From assembly GCA_016188575.1 (NCBI GenBank), contig JACPHN010000040.1, positions 1 through 18,806 on the forward strand: 18,806 nt of DNA. The letters are read 5' to 3'. Of this stretch, positions 6,049-13,692 are shown one piece after another. The stretch's first letter is position 1; each line of letters starts with the position of its first letter. The notes under the pieces are model-generated. The model ran no database searches, was not told the DNA's origin, and worked only from the letters and a program-made list of their open reading frames with translations. Made by a program: the position numbers and the translations under genes. The stretch comes from Candidatus Schekmanbacteria bacterium (lineage in GTDB: Bacteria; CSSED10-310; JACPHN01).

Positions 6049-6276
6049 TCACGGCACAACCACGCGCAAGGTGAGACACGCCACCGCCAGATGCGTTGTC
6101 ATCTCGCGATCCAGGCCGATGAGCGCCGCTTGCCGTGCGAGCGCGAGGGCGACATGGACCGCATCGCATGGCCGCAAGCGCGCCCGCCGACCCCCCTGGG
6201 TCGCACCGTCGATCAGCTCCGCGCGAACCACCTCGGACAGGTGGGCTTTTACGTCAGATAGCGTCATGGTGGCCAT
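6049..6276 (-). pseudogene. In-frame chimera of antitoxin N-terminus and PIN-toxin C-terminus (TA operon remnant)
   Basis: The 75-residue reading starts MATMTLSDVKAHLSEVVRAE, typical of Phd/YefM-type antitoxins (DNA-binding N-terminus), and then becomes RLRPCDAVHVALALARQA...GLDREM...LRVVVP, the C-terminal part of a PIN-domain toxin with its third and fourth acidic residues (Asp in PCDAVH and in GLDRE). Antitoxin and toxin genes are normally adjacent, so one deletion removing the antitoxin 3' end and the toxin 5' end while keeping the frame explains it. ATG 6276 has a good GGAGG ribosome binding site 6 nt upstream, so the chimera could still be translated. It lacks half the PIN catalytic residues and the toxin-binding antitoxin tail. 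Confidence 0.7.
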
Positions 6277-6364
6277 GTCGAGCCTCCACGGCCCGATATG
6301 ACCATTGCAGACTCACGATGCAACCGCTCCTGCGGGCGTGCCGCGCTCCAGTCATGGCGCCGAA

Positions 6365-7048
6365 TCAGATGGCCTGCATGCGTTTCACGAGGTCGTCGCA
6401 TGCGCGATCGCTGCCGAGCGCCTGATCCGTCATTGGGTAAAGGATCTGCTCCTCCTTCGCGTTGTGCGTGGCAAGCGTGGCGGAGAGGCCGTTGAGCGCC
6501 GCCTGCGCCCGCGTGGCGTCGGCGGCCGCGAGCGCCCCCTGTGTCTGGTCCATCAGGCGCCGGATCTCGACGTGCTCGTCCCGCATGACGAAGGTGGGCC
6601 CGCCGGCGGTCATTCCGGTCGCCCGCTCGAAGGTAGGGAACAGCGCCTGCTCCTCGGCGTCGATGTGCCGGCTGAGGCCGCAGGAAAACTCCGCGAACCG
6701 GTCGCTTGCCTCCGGGAAAAAGCTTTCGCTCACCAGCCTCCGAACCTCGGGGACGATGGCGTCGAGACGCCGGTGATCGCCCCCCAGATACTCGGTAGCG
6801 CGGCGCGTGCCTTCGGAGGATCGGCGCCGGATTTCGACGCGGCAGCGCACGGGTCCTGCTTCAAGAACGCTCCAGTCGAAACGCCCGGGGCGTTCGGCCT
6901 GGAACTGATAGAGCAGTGGCTTGGGACTGTGGTCGTTGGCGAGAACAAAGACCTCGTCGGCCTTCAGCGCATCGAACAGCGCGAAGATCTCGGGATGCCT
7001 GCGGAACGGGGGAAGGGTTCTGACGTCGAGCTCGCGAGTGACTGGCAA
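6365..7048 (-). CDS. DUF2249 - hemerythrin HHE domain protein
   Basis: This 227-residue two-domain protein has an N-terminal DUF2249 domain (about residues 4-75: LDVRTLPPFRRHPEIFALFD, then LANDHSPKPLLYQFQAERPG) and a hemerythrin-like four-helix domain (about 85-205). The expected iron ligands are in order: His in GGDHRRLD, H-x3-E in RHIDAEEQ, H-x3-E in RDEHVEIRR, H-x4-E in THNAKEEQ. Proteins of this design bind a di-iron centre and are linked to oxygen, nitric oxide or iron-sulfur repair responses in the cytoplasm; the exact role is not known. TTG 7048 is chosen because AGGAGG (7054-7059) lies 5 nt upstream and because the sigma-54 promoter at 7088-7102 predicts transcription starting near 7077, downstream of the longer TTG start at 7081. 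It lies directly after its probable activator gene. Confidence 0.85.
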   Translation of the reverse strand: MPVTRELDVRTLPPFRRHPEIFALFDALKADEVFVLANDHSPKPLLYQFQAERPGRFDWSVLEAGPVRCRVEIRRRSSEGTRRATEYLGGDHRRLDAIVPEVRRLVSESFFPEASDRFAEFSCGLSRHIDAEEQALFPTFERATGMTAGGPTFVMRDEHVEIRRLMDQTQGALAAADATRAQAALNGLSATLATHNAKEEQILYPMTDQALGSDRACDDLVKRMQAI

Positions 7049-7053
7049 GATAT

Positions 7054-7059
7054 CCTCCT
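7054..7059 (-). promoter_or_regulatory. Ribosome binding site fixing the TTG start of the hemerythrin gene
   Basis: A full AGGAGG on the minus strand lies 5 nt before TTG 7048. The alternative start at 7081 has no such site and would lie upstream of the predicted transcription start. Confidence 0.75.
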
Positions 7060-7087
7060 GTTTGGTCGAGTTAGCGGTCAAGAGTAA

Positions 7088-7102
7088 GCAAGTTTCATGC
7101 CA
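7088..7102 (-). promoter_or_regulatory. Sigma-54 (-24/-12) promoter of the hemerythrin gene
   Basis: The minus strand reads TGGCATGAAACTTGC, against the consensus TGGCACG-N4-TTGC. Only one consensus position differs, and the GG-to-GC spacing is exact. It lies in the 66-nt gap between the stop of a sigma-54 activator gene and TTG 7048, with transcription predicted to start about 12 nt downstream, near 7077. The combination of consensus match, position and neighbouring activator makes it convincing. Confidence 0.85.
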
Positions 7103-7114
7103 TTCGCGGCCTCT

Positions 7115-8131
7115 CTATTCCTTTGCCTCGAGGCCAAGTGCTTTCAGCTTGCGCCAGAGCGTCGTCCGGCCGATCCCGAGCGCTCGGGCCGCCTCGGTCT
7201 GGTGACCGCCACACGCTTCCAGGACGCGGGCGATGTGCTCGCGCTCGACCTCCGCAAGCGGGCGAAGCCGCCCGACGGCGGGCGCCGCTGTCTTTGGGCT
7301 CCCGATTTCTTCGGGCAAGTGCGCGAGGTCGACGTCGAGGTCGCCGGCGAGCACCGCCCCGTGCTGTACTGCGCTCGCCAGCTCGCGGACGTTGCCGGGC
7401 CAGGGATAGCTTGCGAGCGCTGCCTGCGCCCTGGCCGTAAAGCCGCCCGTCGCCTGCCCTTCCTGCTCGAGAAACATCTTCGCGAGCGGAAGGAGGTCCC
7501 CACTCCGCTCGCGCAAGGGCGGCACCATCAGCCTGAAGACGCAAAGCCGATAGAACAGATCCTCCCGAAAGCGACGCTCCGCGACGCAGGTGCGCAGGTC
7601 CTGGTTGGTGGCGCAGAAGATGCGAATATCCACCAAGAACGCGCGTGTGTCTCCTACGCGTCGGATCTCGCCGTCCTGGAGGGCGCGCAGCAGCTTGGCC
7701 TGTAGTGAAAACGGCATCTCCGCGATTTCGTCGAGCAAGAGCGTTCCCCCATCTGCCGCCTCGAAGAGGCCGGGCTTGGGAGCGCCGGCACCGGTGAAGG
7801 CTCCTTTGGTGTGGCCGAAGAGCACCGACTCGAGCAGGTCGGCCGGCAGCGCGGCCACATTGACCGCCAGAAACGGCTGGTCTCTCCGCGGGCTGTTGGC
7901 GTGCAGCGCCCGGGCGAGGACCTCTTTGCCCGTGCCACTCTCGCCTCCGATGATCACAGGCGCATCGCTGGCGGCGATGGGAGCCGCTCTGAGCATGAGC
8001 GCTCGCATCGGGCCGCTCTCGGCTACGAGTCGCGAGCAGCGGCGGAGCCCTGGCGCCTCCGGTAGGAGTCGGCAGACGCTGCACACCTTGGGTCCCCTCT
8101 CAAAAGGGGTGCGACATGAGGAGTGTTCCAT
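7115..8131 (-). CDS. Sigma-54-dependent transcriptional activator (NtrC/NorR-type AAA+) with Cys-rich N-terminus
   Basis: About 338 residues. The AAA+ domain has Walker A GESGTGKE, the sigma-54 contact loop GAFTGA, Walker [10 protein letters not shown], and the FREDLFYRL and PWPGNVREL segments. A Fis-type helix-turn-helix follows ([20 protein letters not shown]). The protein hydrolyses ATP to open sigma-54 promoters. The receiver, GAF or PAS sensor domain usual in the family is absent. Before the AAA+ domain there are only some 45 residues, with cysteines at 6, 17, 20 and 32, suggesting metal or redox sensing (inference). The start is uncertain: ATG 8131 is used here; ATG 8164 is longer; GTG 8086 has the best ribosome binding site (AGGGG, 7 nt upstream) but loses the first cysteine. 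The likely target is the sigma-54 promoter just downstream. Confidence 0.88.
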   Translation of the reverse strand: MEHSSCRTPFERGPKVCSVCRLLPEAPGLRRCSRLVAESGPMRALMLRAAPIAASDAPVIIGGESGTGKEVLARALHANSPRRDQPFLAVNVAALPADLLESVLFGHTKGAFTGAGAPKPGLFEAADGGTLLLDEIAEMPFSLQAKLLRALQDGEIRRVGDTRAFLVDIRIFCATNQDLRTCVAERRFREDLFYRLCVFRLMVPPLRERSGDLLPLAKMFLEQEGQATGGFTARAQAALASYPWPGNVRELASAVQHGAVLAGDLDVDLAHLPEEIGSPKTAAPAVGRLRPLAEVEREHIARVLEACGGHQTEAARALGIGRTTLWRKLKALGLEAKE

Positions 8132-8164
8132 GCAAATGTTCCATGATGTTTCGACATGAAACAT
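8124..8164 (-). promoter_or_regulatory. Operator-like repeat cluster at the activator gene start
   Basis: TGTTCCATG occurs at 8124-8132 and again at 8137-8145 (13-bp period), followed by the inverted repeat ATGTTTC (8146-8152), GACAT, GAAACAT (8158-8164). Four related half-sites within 41 bp overlap the possible starts of the sigma-54 activator gene. They may be its own enhancer sites or a repressor operator. If so, translation may begin at GTG 8086 rather than within them. Confidence 0.5.
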
Positions 8165-8202
8165 AGCGCGGAGAGGCCGTCGAGACAACGGGGCGGCGCA
8201 AC

Positions 8203-8247
8203 GTATCTGTTCACCCCTCTCCCCGCTTGCATCGGGAGGCGCGGGGT
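8203..8247 (+). repeat. Dispersed REP-like element, copy 1
   Basis: It begins GTATCTGTTCACCCCT and continues with a C-rich then G-rich arm (CTCCCCGC...GCGGGGTGG). A related copy in inverse orientation lies at 13565-13607: 14 of the first 16 bases match and it has the same C-rich/G-rich hairpin layout. It lies in the gap upstream of the sigma-54 activator gene. The gap 8165-8330 shows no other feature. Confidence 0.6.
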
Positions 8248-8330
8248 GGGGGGGCACGATTGCCAAGCGCATCGACGATGGTCGACAGCACTCATCGCCG
8301 TTCACGTCCCCCCCCCGCAAACGGCGTTGG

Positions 8331-8627
8331 ATGAGCAGCTCATGCGCGACCGCCCCCTGGGGTCCGCTCCCGCGAGGCGAGCTCGTCGAGCACACCTGGT
8401 CCGCTTCGTGCATCGCCGGAGCCGCGATCGAGGTCGCATTCGATTCCGCGGCCGCGCCTTCGGCGCCGGAGCTCCCCAGGCTCGTGATGGCCGCCATCGA
8501 CGGTCATGCGAGCGGCGAGGAGCATCGCGAGCTCATCGCCCTCTGGCAGAGCCGGGTAAAGCAGATTCTGACTCCTGATCCGGCTCGCCTTACCCGGGTG
8601 CGCCAGCTCGATCCGCAGGCGGTTTGA
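8331..8627 (+). CDS. Small hypothetical protein
   Basis: I do not recognise this 98-residue reading. Codon use from about 8385 to 8627 shows the strong G/C third-position bias of the neighbouring genes, and the product has a helical charged stretch ([30 protein letters not shown]). It would lie alone on the plus strand between two minus-strand units. ATG 8331 has no evident ribosome binding site and follows a run of nine C (8308-8316), where a length change could hide an upstream portion. It could be the 3' remnant of a longer gene. No signal peptide or membrane segment is seen. Confidence 0.4.
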   Translation: MSSSCATAPWGPLPRGELVEHTWSASCIAGAAIEVAFDSAAAPSAPELPRLVMAAIDGHASGEEHRELIALWQSRVKQILTPDPARLTRVRQLDPQAV

Positions 8628-8715
8628 CATGCCGAAACGCGTGCCGCTCGCGGTCCCCGCCGGCCTCGGGCCGCGTCTGCGCCGTGACTCGAGACGTCGC
8701 CCAACAACCGTTCCA

Positions 8716-8731
8716 GCGGCCGGCCGGCCGC
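8716..8731. terminator. 16-bp GC palindrome after the GlmS-like gene, weak terminator candidate
   Basis: GCGGCCGGCCGGCCGC is a perfect palindrome 15 bp past the stop of the minus-strand GlmS-like gene (8746). No T-tract follows. It may help end the operon transcript but could equally be incidental GC-rich sequence. Confidence 0.25.
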
Positions 8732-8745
8732 GTGCCCTGCCCGCC

Positions 8746-11700
8746 CTACCGGCGCGTTCCCTGCAGCATCCGCGCTGCTTCCTCGGGAGGCGCGGAGAGC
8801 AACGTCTCGATCGACAGGTGTGCCAGCAAGCTGTCGTCCCACCCGACGTTGATTTCGCCGGACGTCGCCACAAGCTCTTCGTAGCGCCGATCGTAGGCCT
8901 TCAGGAGCCGCACTTTCGCCGCCACCGATTGCTCGGCGGCAAAGCGCAGATGTAGCAGGAGCAGCCGCGCCGTCCGCGGAGGCCCCGTAAACAACGGCAC
9001 GATGCAGATCGGCCGGTGATCCCACTGGCCGAGGCCGACAAAGATCGAACCCGAGCTGACCACGAGCCACTTGGTGCCCCGCAGCTTCCCCTGACTTTCT
9101 GTCCGCGACTTCATCTGCGCGGCAATCCCCGTCGCTCGCTCCTTCGTCACCCGCGCGTCCTGCCCCGCCCCGCCGTTTTGCTCCAGCCCGCTCACGGCGT
9201 AGACCGTCGACCCGGCGACCTCCTGCACCAATGCCGCCACGGCTTCCAGGATTTCCATGTTGTCCCGCCGCAGGTCGGCTGGCGTCGCGCCGAGCTCGGC
9301 AAAGAACGGCGCAAACAGGTCGGGAAAGGCCAGCGTTGTGCGCGAGATGCCAACGGTTACCGTCTTGGCCTGATGCTTGATGGCGTCGATGGGGCGGGAT
9401 AGCTCGTTGACCGCCCTGGTCAGGGACGCCTGCAGCAGGTCGACCAGGTTGAACGGGGTGCCATCGACGACGAAGTCCTCTGTCAGGTCATCCAGCGCGA
9501 GGCGGCCGGTCAGGTAGCGCAGCAGCAGGGTCAGCTCCGCACTGGTGCTCGCCTGCAGGGCGCCGTCCATCCGGCCCGAGCGCAGCTCGCGACTGATCCG
9601 CGTGGCGACCTCGGCCATGTCGCGGCGAATGCCGCGAATCGACCAGGGGAACTCGCCCCGCGCTTCGGCGCGTCGCACCGCCTCGGAGAGCTCGCCGCGG
9701 AAATGCTTCAGCATCTGCGCCTGACCGTCGATCATCAGCGCGGCGCTGTAGCCGAACAGGTGGCCGACCATGGTCGTGAGCACGAAGACGAGCTCGTCCG
9801 GCATTTCCGGGACCTGCACAACTGCCGCGCCGTAGTGCTCGAAGCGCTCGGCCCCGCGATTGGCGATCACCACGGGGACCGATTTGTGGGCCTTAAAGAT
9901 CGCGACTTCCTTTACCGCGTCGGTCAGGTTGCCGCCGTCCAGACCCGCGGCGCACACGATCACCAGCGGCTCCGACGACAAGTCGATGTGCTTCTTGTCC
10001 TCCAGATGGTCCACCGCGATGGACTTGTAGCACAGCTCGCTGAGCTTGATGCGGATCTCGCAGGCTGCGATATGGTTCTGGCCGCTGCCGGTGACGGCCC
10101 AGTGGCGTTTTTTCGCCGCGTGCTCGCGCGCCACGCGATCGATCGAGTCGCGCAGCGCGAGCACCCTGTCCATCGCCTCGGGTAGCCGCTCCAGCTCGTC
10201 CACGGCCTGCAGGCAGGTCGCGGCATCGATGGCGCCGCTGCGTTCGGCGAGGTAGAGCGCGACGAGGTACCCGGCGACGATTTGCGCGTAAAACGCTTTT
10301 GTCGACGCCACCGACATTTCGATGTCCCGGCCGTCGCTGGTATAGAACACGCCGTCGCACTTGAAGGCCAGCGCCGATTGGCGGCGATTGATGATGCCCA
10401 GCGCGCGCGCCCCACGGCCGCGTAGCAGGTCGACGGTGCGATTGGTGTCGGTGGTCGTGCCCGACTGAGAAATCGCGATGACCAGCGTATCGCGCATGTC
10501 GGGCGCGAGCTGGAAACCGGAAACCTCCGTCGCCTTCGCCGCCTCCACGGCGATGCCGAGCCGGCTTCCGAGGTAGCGGGCCATGATATAGGCGACGCCT
10601 TCCGCCGCAATCGCCGCCGTGCCTTGACCGATGCACAGCACCCGCCGGATTTGCCTGGCCCGGAGCGCCGCCGGCACCTCATCGGGGATCGTGCCGTGGT
10701 CCAGCATGAAGCGCACGCGCCGCGCCTGGCCGTCCGCGCCATTCCCCTCGATCCGATAGCGGCCGTCGAGCGTCTTTCGCACCGACGCGACCGACTCCGT
10801 TACTTCTTTCTCGAAGAAGTGCCGAAAACCGCCGATGTTGATGTCCCGCGTGGTGATTTCGCTGGGCGCCGGCGCGGCCGGCCCGAGCTCTCGGCCGCTG
10901 AAGGCGAAGCCGCCTGCTGCTCGCCACCCACTGGAGACGGCGTCGCCGTCGAGGACGAAGTACTGGCCGACCGAGGCCGGGTTGGCGGGGTCGCTGTGGC
11001 GCTCACCTTCGAGCTTCACGAAGCGGTCGGTCAGCTCGACGAGACCATACAGCTCCGACGCATAAGCGAGGCAATCCGGGCGCCAGGCGACGAACAGCGA
11101 CTGGCCGCTACCGCGCTGCGCCAGGTACGCTTTGCGCGGCTCGCGGCTGCCGTGGACGGCGATGGCGAACGAGCCTTCGAACTGGTTGACGGCGTGCCGA
11201 AAGGCGGGCTGCATGTCAGGTTTTTCGGTGTAGCGCTGGGCCACGGCGAGCGGAATGATCTTGGCGTCGGTGGTGATGCGCTCGCTGATGGTGGCACCGG
11301 TTTCGCGGCCAAAGTCGCGCAGCAGCTCCTGAAAGTTATCGATATCGCCGTTGAGCACGGCGCCGACGAAGGGGTCGGCGCGGGGCCACAGGCTGCACGA
11401 GTTGTCCATGGGGTGGCAGTTCTCCTCGCTGATTACCCCGTTGCTCGCCCAGCGCGTGTGGGCAATGGCGTTGAGCGCCGGGGCCGCGGCGGCCAGGGCG
11501 AGCAGCAGCGGATCGCCCTGGACCGCTCGGCGCAGCGCGCGCGCGTTGTCGCCCATCTCGCCGATCTCCGCCGCCACCTTGTAGGTCAGGACAATCGCGG
11601 CGCTGCCTGCGGGGAGCCGGCAGGTGCCACTCGTAAAATTCGCCAGCGCGGTGCTGCCCTCCAGGAGCTCGGCCAGATCGGCCTGCGCGGCTCGTTCGGC

Positions 11701-12261
11701 GACGAATTGATCGCGCGCCGCAGGCGAATCAAAAGAAAACAGCAGCGACAGCCCCGCGGAATCTCGGCCGCGGATTTCCAGGCGATTGAGATTGCGTAGC
11801 AGGTAACTGATCACCCAAAAAGAGCGCGCCGCCCGCGGGCTCAATTCGACGCCACGACCACCGGCGAGCTCGCGGATGTCGTCGATGACGCCGAGCACGT
11901 CGTGCTCGATGCGCCACTGCAGATCCTGGCAGAGCACGCGTTCCTGATTGAGCGCCTCGATCTCTCGGAAGCCCGCCGCCTGCTCGCGCCGCGCCACCAG
12001 GCGCTCATACAGCCGCGAAAGGAATGCGGCGGCCTCCCGTAGCAGCGCGCTGTGATGCCAGCTCGCCCCCGCTTCATACGGGCCGTCACACAGGCAAATC
12101 CGCTCGAGCGAGCTGCGCGCGTGTCGCAGGAGCTCGCCGCAGCTTCCGGCCTGCTCCGCGGCGGCGAGCGCCTCCCCGCACAGGCGGTTCACCGCTTCCG
12201 GCGAGACCGGCTCGGCTGGCTTCAGGATCGCCGCCGAGAGGATTCCGACGATGCCACACAT
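8746..12261 (-). CDS. Giant GlmS-like glutamine amidotransferase / double-SIS protein
   Basis: 1171 residues, against about 610 for GlmS, which makes glucosamine-6-phosphate from fructose-6-phosphate and glutamine. The N-terminal MCGIVGIL supplies the class II glutaminase nucleophile Cys2; RGRDSAGL (D167), HTRWAS (H268), LNGDIDNF and TTDAKII complete that domain. SIS1 has SQSGTTTDTN (598-607) and a STKAF motif. SIS2 keeps, in register with E. coli E481, K485, E488, K503 and H504, the residues E735, K739, E742, K757 and H758. It differs by a ~135-residue insertion after the first strand, ~55 more residues before HTRW, no clear AKSVTVE tail, and a ~300-residue C-terminal extension of unknown fold. 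GGAG lies 7 nt before ATG 12261. The gene follows a SpoIIM-family gene by 18 nt. Activity is likely but the product is not proven. Confidence 0.85.
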   Translation of the reverse strand: MCGIVGILSAAILKPAEPVSPEAVNRLCGEALAAAEQAGSCGELLRHARSSLERICLCDGPYEAGASWHHSALLREAAAFLSRLYERLVARREQAAGFREIEALNQERVLCQDLQWRIEHDVLGVIDDIRELAGGRGVELSPRAARSFWVISYLLRNLNRLEIRGRDSAGLSLLFSFDSPAARDQFVAERAAQADLAELLEGSTALANFTSGTCRLPAGSAAIVLTYKVAAEIGEMGDNARALRRAVQGDPLLLALAAAAPALNAIAHTRWASNGVISEENCHPMDNSCSLWPRADPFVGAVLNGDIDNFQELLRDFGRETGATISERITTDAKIIPLAVAQRYTEKPDMQPAFRHAVNQFEGSFAIAVHGSREPRKAYLAQRGSGQSLFVAWRPDCLAYASELYGLVELTDRFVKLEGERHSDPANPASVGQYFVLDGDAVSSGWRAAGGFAFSGRELGPAAPAPSEITTRDINIGGFRHFFEKEVTESVASVRKTLDGRYRIEGNGADGQARRVRFMLDHGTIPDEVPAALRARQIRRVLCIGQGTAAIAAEGVAYIMARYLGSRLGIAVEAAKATEVSGFQLAPDMRDTLVIAISQSGTTTDTNRTVDLLRGRGARALGIINRRQSALAFKCDGVFYTSDGRDIEMSVASTKAFYAQIVAGYLVALYLAERSGAIDAATCLQAVDELERLPEAMDRVLALRDSIDRVAREHAAKKRHWAVTGSGQNHIAACEIRIKLSELCYKSIAVDHLEDKKHIDLSSEPLVIVCAAGLDGGNLTDAVKEVAIFKAHKSVPVVIANRGAERFEHYGAAVVQVPEMPDELVFVLTTMVGHLFGYSAALMIDGQAQMLKHFRGELSEAVRRAEARGEFPWSIRGIRRDMAEVATRISRELRSGRMDGALQASTSAELTLLLRYLTGRLALDDLTEDFVVDGTPFNLVDLLQASLTRAVNELSRPIDAIKHQAKTVTVGISRTTLAFPDLFAPFFAELGATPADLRRDNMEILEAVAALVQEVAGSTVYAVSGLEQNGGAGQDARVTKERATGIAAQMKSRTESQGKLRGTKWLVVSSGSIFVGLGQWDHRPICIVPLFTGPPRTARLLLLHLRFAAEQSVAAKVRLLKAYDRRYEELVATSGEINVGWDDSLLAHLSIETLLSAPPEEAARMLQGTRR

Positions 12262-12279
12262 TCCTGTACTCCATCGAGC

Positions 12280-13512
12280 CTACCTCGGCTCTCTGCAAGA
12301 CTCCTTGAGAACGTCCTCCAGCGGCTGCGGCAGCGCTGACTCCGCGCGGCTCCGCGTGGCCAGCATGCGGCCGCGGACCCGGTCCGGTGCCGGACCCGCC
12401 CCGATCAGCGCCGCCCACAGCACCGCGGACAGCGCCGCAAACGCGTAGCGGCCGGGTTCCGACAGACTCGACTGGCGCACGAAGGACTCGACCAGTGCCG
12501 CGATGAGCAGCATCGGAAAAGCGGCCATGACGAGGCGAATCGCATGCGGCCGAATGCCCCGCAACGCCTCGATGCGCGTCTTCTCGCCCGGCAGGAGAAT
12601 CGTGTGCCCGACCAGCAGCCCGCCGCCCGACAGCAAGATCACGGCGAGGAGCTCGGTGACGCCATGTGGCAAGATCCACGCCCACCACTCGTAGGCGAGA
12701 CCGTGAGACTGAAACGTATGACTGTAGACGCCGAGCAGCATGCCGTTGTCGAGCAACAGCAGGATGGTCGGGAGGCAAGCGAGCGCGCCGGCGAAAAACG
12801 CGGTCACGGCGATCGTCGTGTTGTGTCGCCAGAGCCACGAGGCGAAGGCGGCCTTGTCGCCGCCGCTCATGGGGCTCTCGCCGGCGTCGGGCGACGACGC
12901 ACCGGGCGACGTCGCGTCAGCGGACGGCGCCTCTTCCTGTCCGCCGCCGCGCTCGGGGTCGGGGTCGGCTGGCGGGCGCGGGCGTCCCGCGAGCAGCGAG
13001 GCGCGCAGCTCGTCGGCCGAGGCGTACGCGGACCGTTCATCGCCGACCGGGACGAATTCAAGCGCCCATTCGGGGTCCCGGGCGGCTCCCATGTACCCGT
13101 AGATCCCGCCGAGCACCAGGAGCGCCGCGGCCAGCAGATGGTAGGCTGCGGTGCGGCGCAGCGTTTCGGGAATCGCCAGAATGTGGTAGCGCAGGTACTG
13201 CGCGTTGGCGCCGCGCCGGGCCCGCCCGTAGATCACGCTGTGCGCGGCGCTGAGCAGCGCGTTAAGGTCGGCGAGTCGCCGCGCCGAGCCGCCAAACGCG
13301 CGCAACAGCGCGAGGTGAGTCATGGACGCGCGATACAGTCGTCCAAGCTGCTCGAGCTCCCGATCCGACAAGGATCGAATGCCGCGCTTTCGCGCCCGCT
13401 CGACCAGCTCCCGAAGCTGCTCCCACACCGCGGCGCGGCCGCCCGCGGTCGCCGCAAGCGGGGCTTCCTCGGCGCCGCGGTTGCTGGATTCGGTGGGCTC
13501 CCGGTTCATCAT
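12280..13512 (-). CDS. SpoIIM-family (stage II sporulation protein M, DUF95) integral membrane protein
   Basis: This 410-residue protein has the SpoIIM-family layout. The cytoplasmic N-terminus (about 25-110) contains WEQLRELVERARKRG, LSDRELEQLGRLYR and a helical segment. The family core follows: HNTTIAVTAFFAGALACLPT, LLLDNGMLLG, HGLAYEWWAWILPHGVTELLAVIL, GGGLLVG. Roughly five to six membrane segments are visible. Between the first segment and the core lies an unusual ~70-residue loop rich in Pro, Asp, Ala and Ser. Outside sporulating bacteria these proteins occur in operons of unknown function, so sporulation should not be inferred. ATG 13512 is followed by a second ATG and has no strong ribosome binding site. 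It is the first gene of a likely operon with the GlmS-like gene 18 nt downstream, and is divergent from the alpha-2-macroglobulin gene. Confidence 0.85.
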   Translation of the reverse strand: MMNREPTESSNRGAEEAPLAATAGGRAAVWEQLRELVERARKRGIRSLSDRELEQLGRLYRASMTHLALLRAFGGSARRLADLNALLSAAHSVIYGRARRGANAQYLRYHILAIPETLRRTAAYHLLAAALLVLGGIYGYMGAARDPEWALEFVPVGDERSAYASADELRASLLAGRPRPPADPDPERGGGQEEAPSADATSPGASSPDAGESPMSGGDKAAFASWLWRHNTTIAVTAFFAGALACLPTILLLLDNGMLLGVYSHTFQSHGLAYEWWAWILPHGVTELLAVILLSGGGLLVGHTILLPGEKTRIEALRGIRPHAIRLVMAAFPMLLIAALVESFVRQSSLSEPGRYAFAALSAVLWAALIGAGPAPDRVRGRMLATRSRAESALPQPLEDVLKESCREPR

Positions 13513-13564
13513 GCCGCGGGAGTCTACTATTCGGCCGACGAAAGAAAAAGAGGCGGTGGATTCC

Positions 13565-13607
13565 GATCACCTCCCCCCGCATGCTGGGGGAAGGAGTAAA
13601 CAGATAC
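13565..13607 (-). repeat. Dispersed REP-like element, copy 2
   Basis: The minus strand begins GTATCTGTTTACTCCTTCCC and then forms a hairpin of CCCCC / GGGGG around AGCATGC. It resembles the copy at 8203-8247 in sequence and layout. It sits in the 180-bp divergent intergenic region (13513-13692), which otherwise shows only the ribosome binding site of the alpha-2-macroglobulin gene; promoters there were not identifiable with confidence. Confidence 0.6.
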
Positions 13608-13692
13608 TGGGAACCTTCCATCGGCCGGCGTGTCCGATTACCCGATCCTACCACGAGACACAGATGACCCTATCAGCCAGGGAGACCGATCC

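Noticed and set aside
5975-6169. N-terminal extension of the GNAT protein
   Set aside because: It reads through two palindromes and the end of the antitoxin/PIN chimera; ATG 5974 has a good ribosome binding site and normal GNAT length.
7049-7081. Longer TTG start for the hemerythrin gene at 7081
   Set aside because: The predicted sigma-54 transcription start near 7077 lies inside it, and AGGAGG directs initiation at 7048.
7545-7557. AGCCGATAGAACAG-like match to the ~20-bp repeat unit
   Set aside because: It lies in the conserved FYRL codons of the sigma-54 activator and has no neighbouring units, so it is a chance match.
8132-8497. 460-codon version of the sigma-54 activator
   Set aside because: The extra N-terminal residues are low-complexity, show no domain, and cross the operator-like repeats and the REP-like element.
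10624-11799. 391-codon open frame on the plus strand
   Set aside because: Antisense shadow inside the GlmS-like gene, whose catalytic motifs lie on the other strand.
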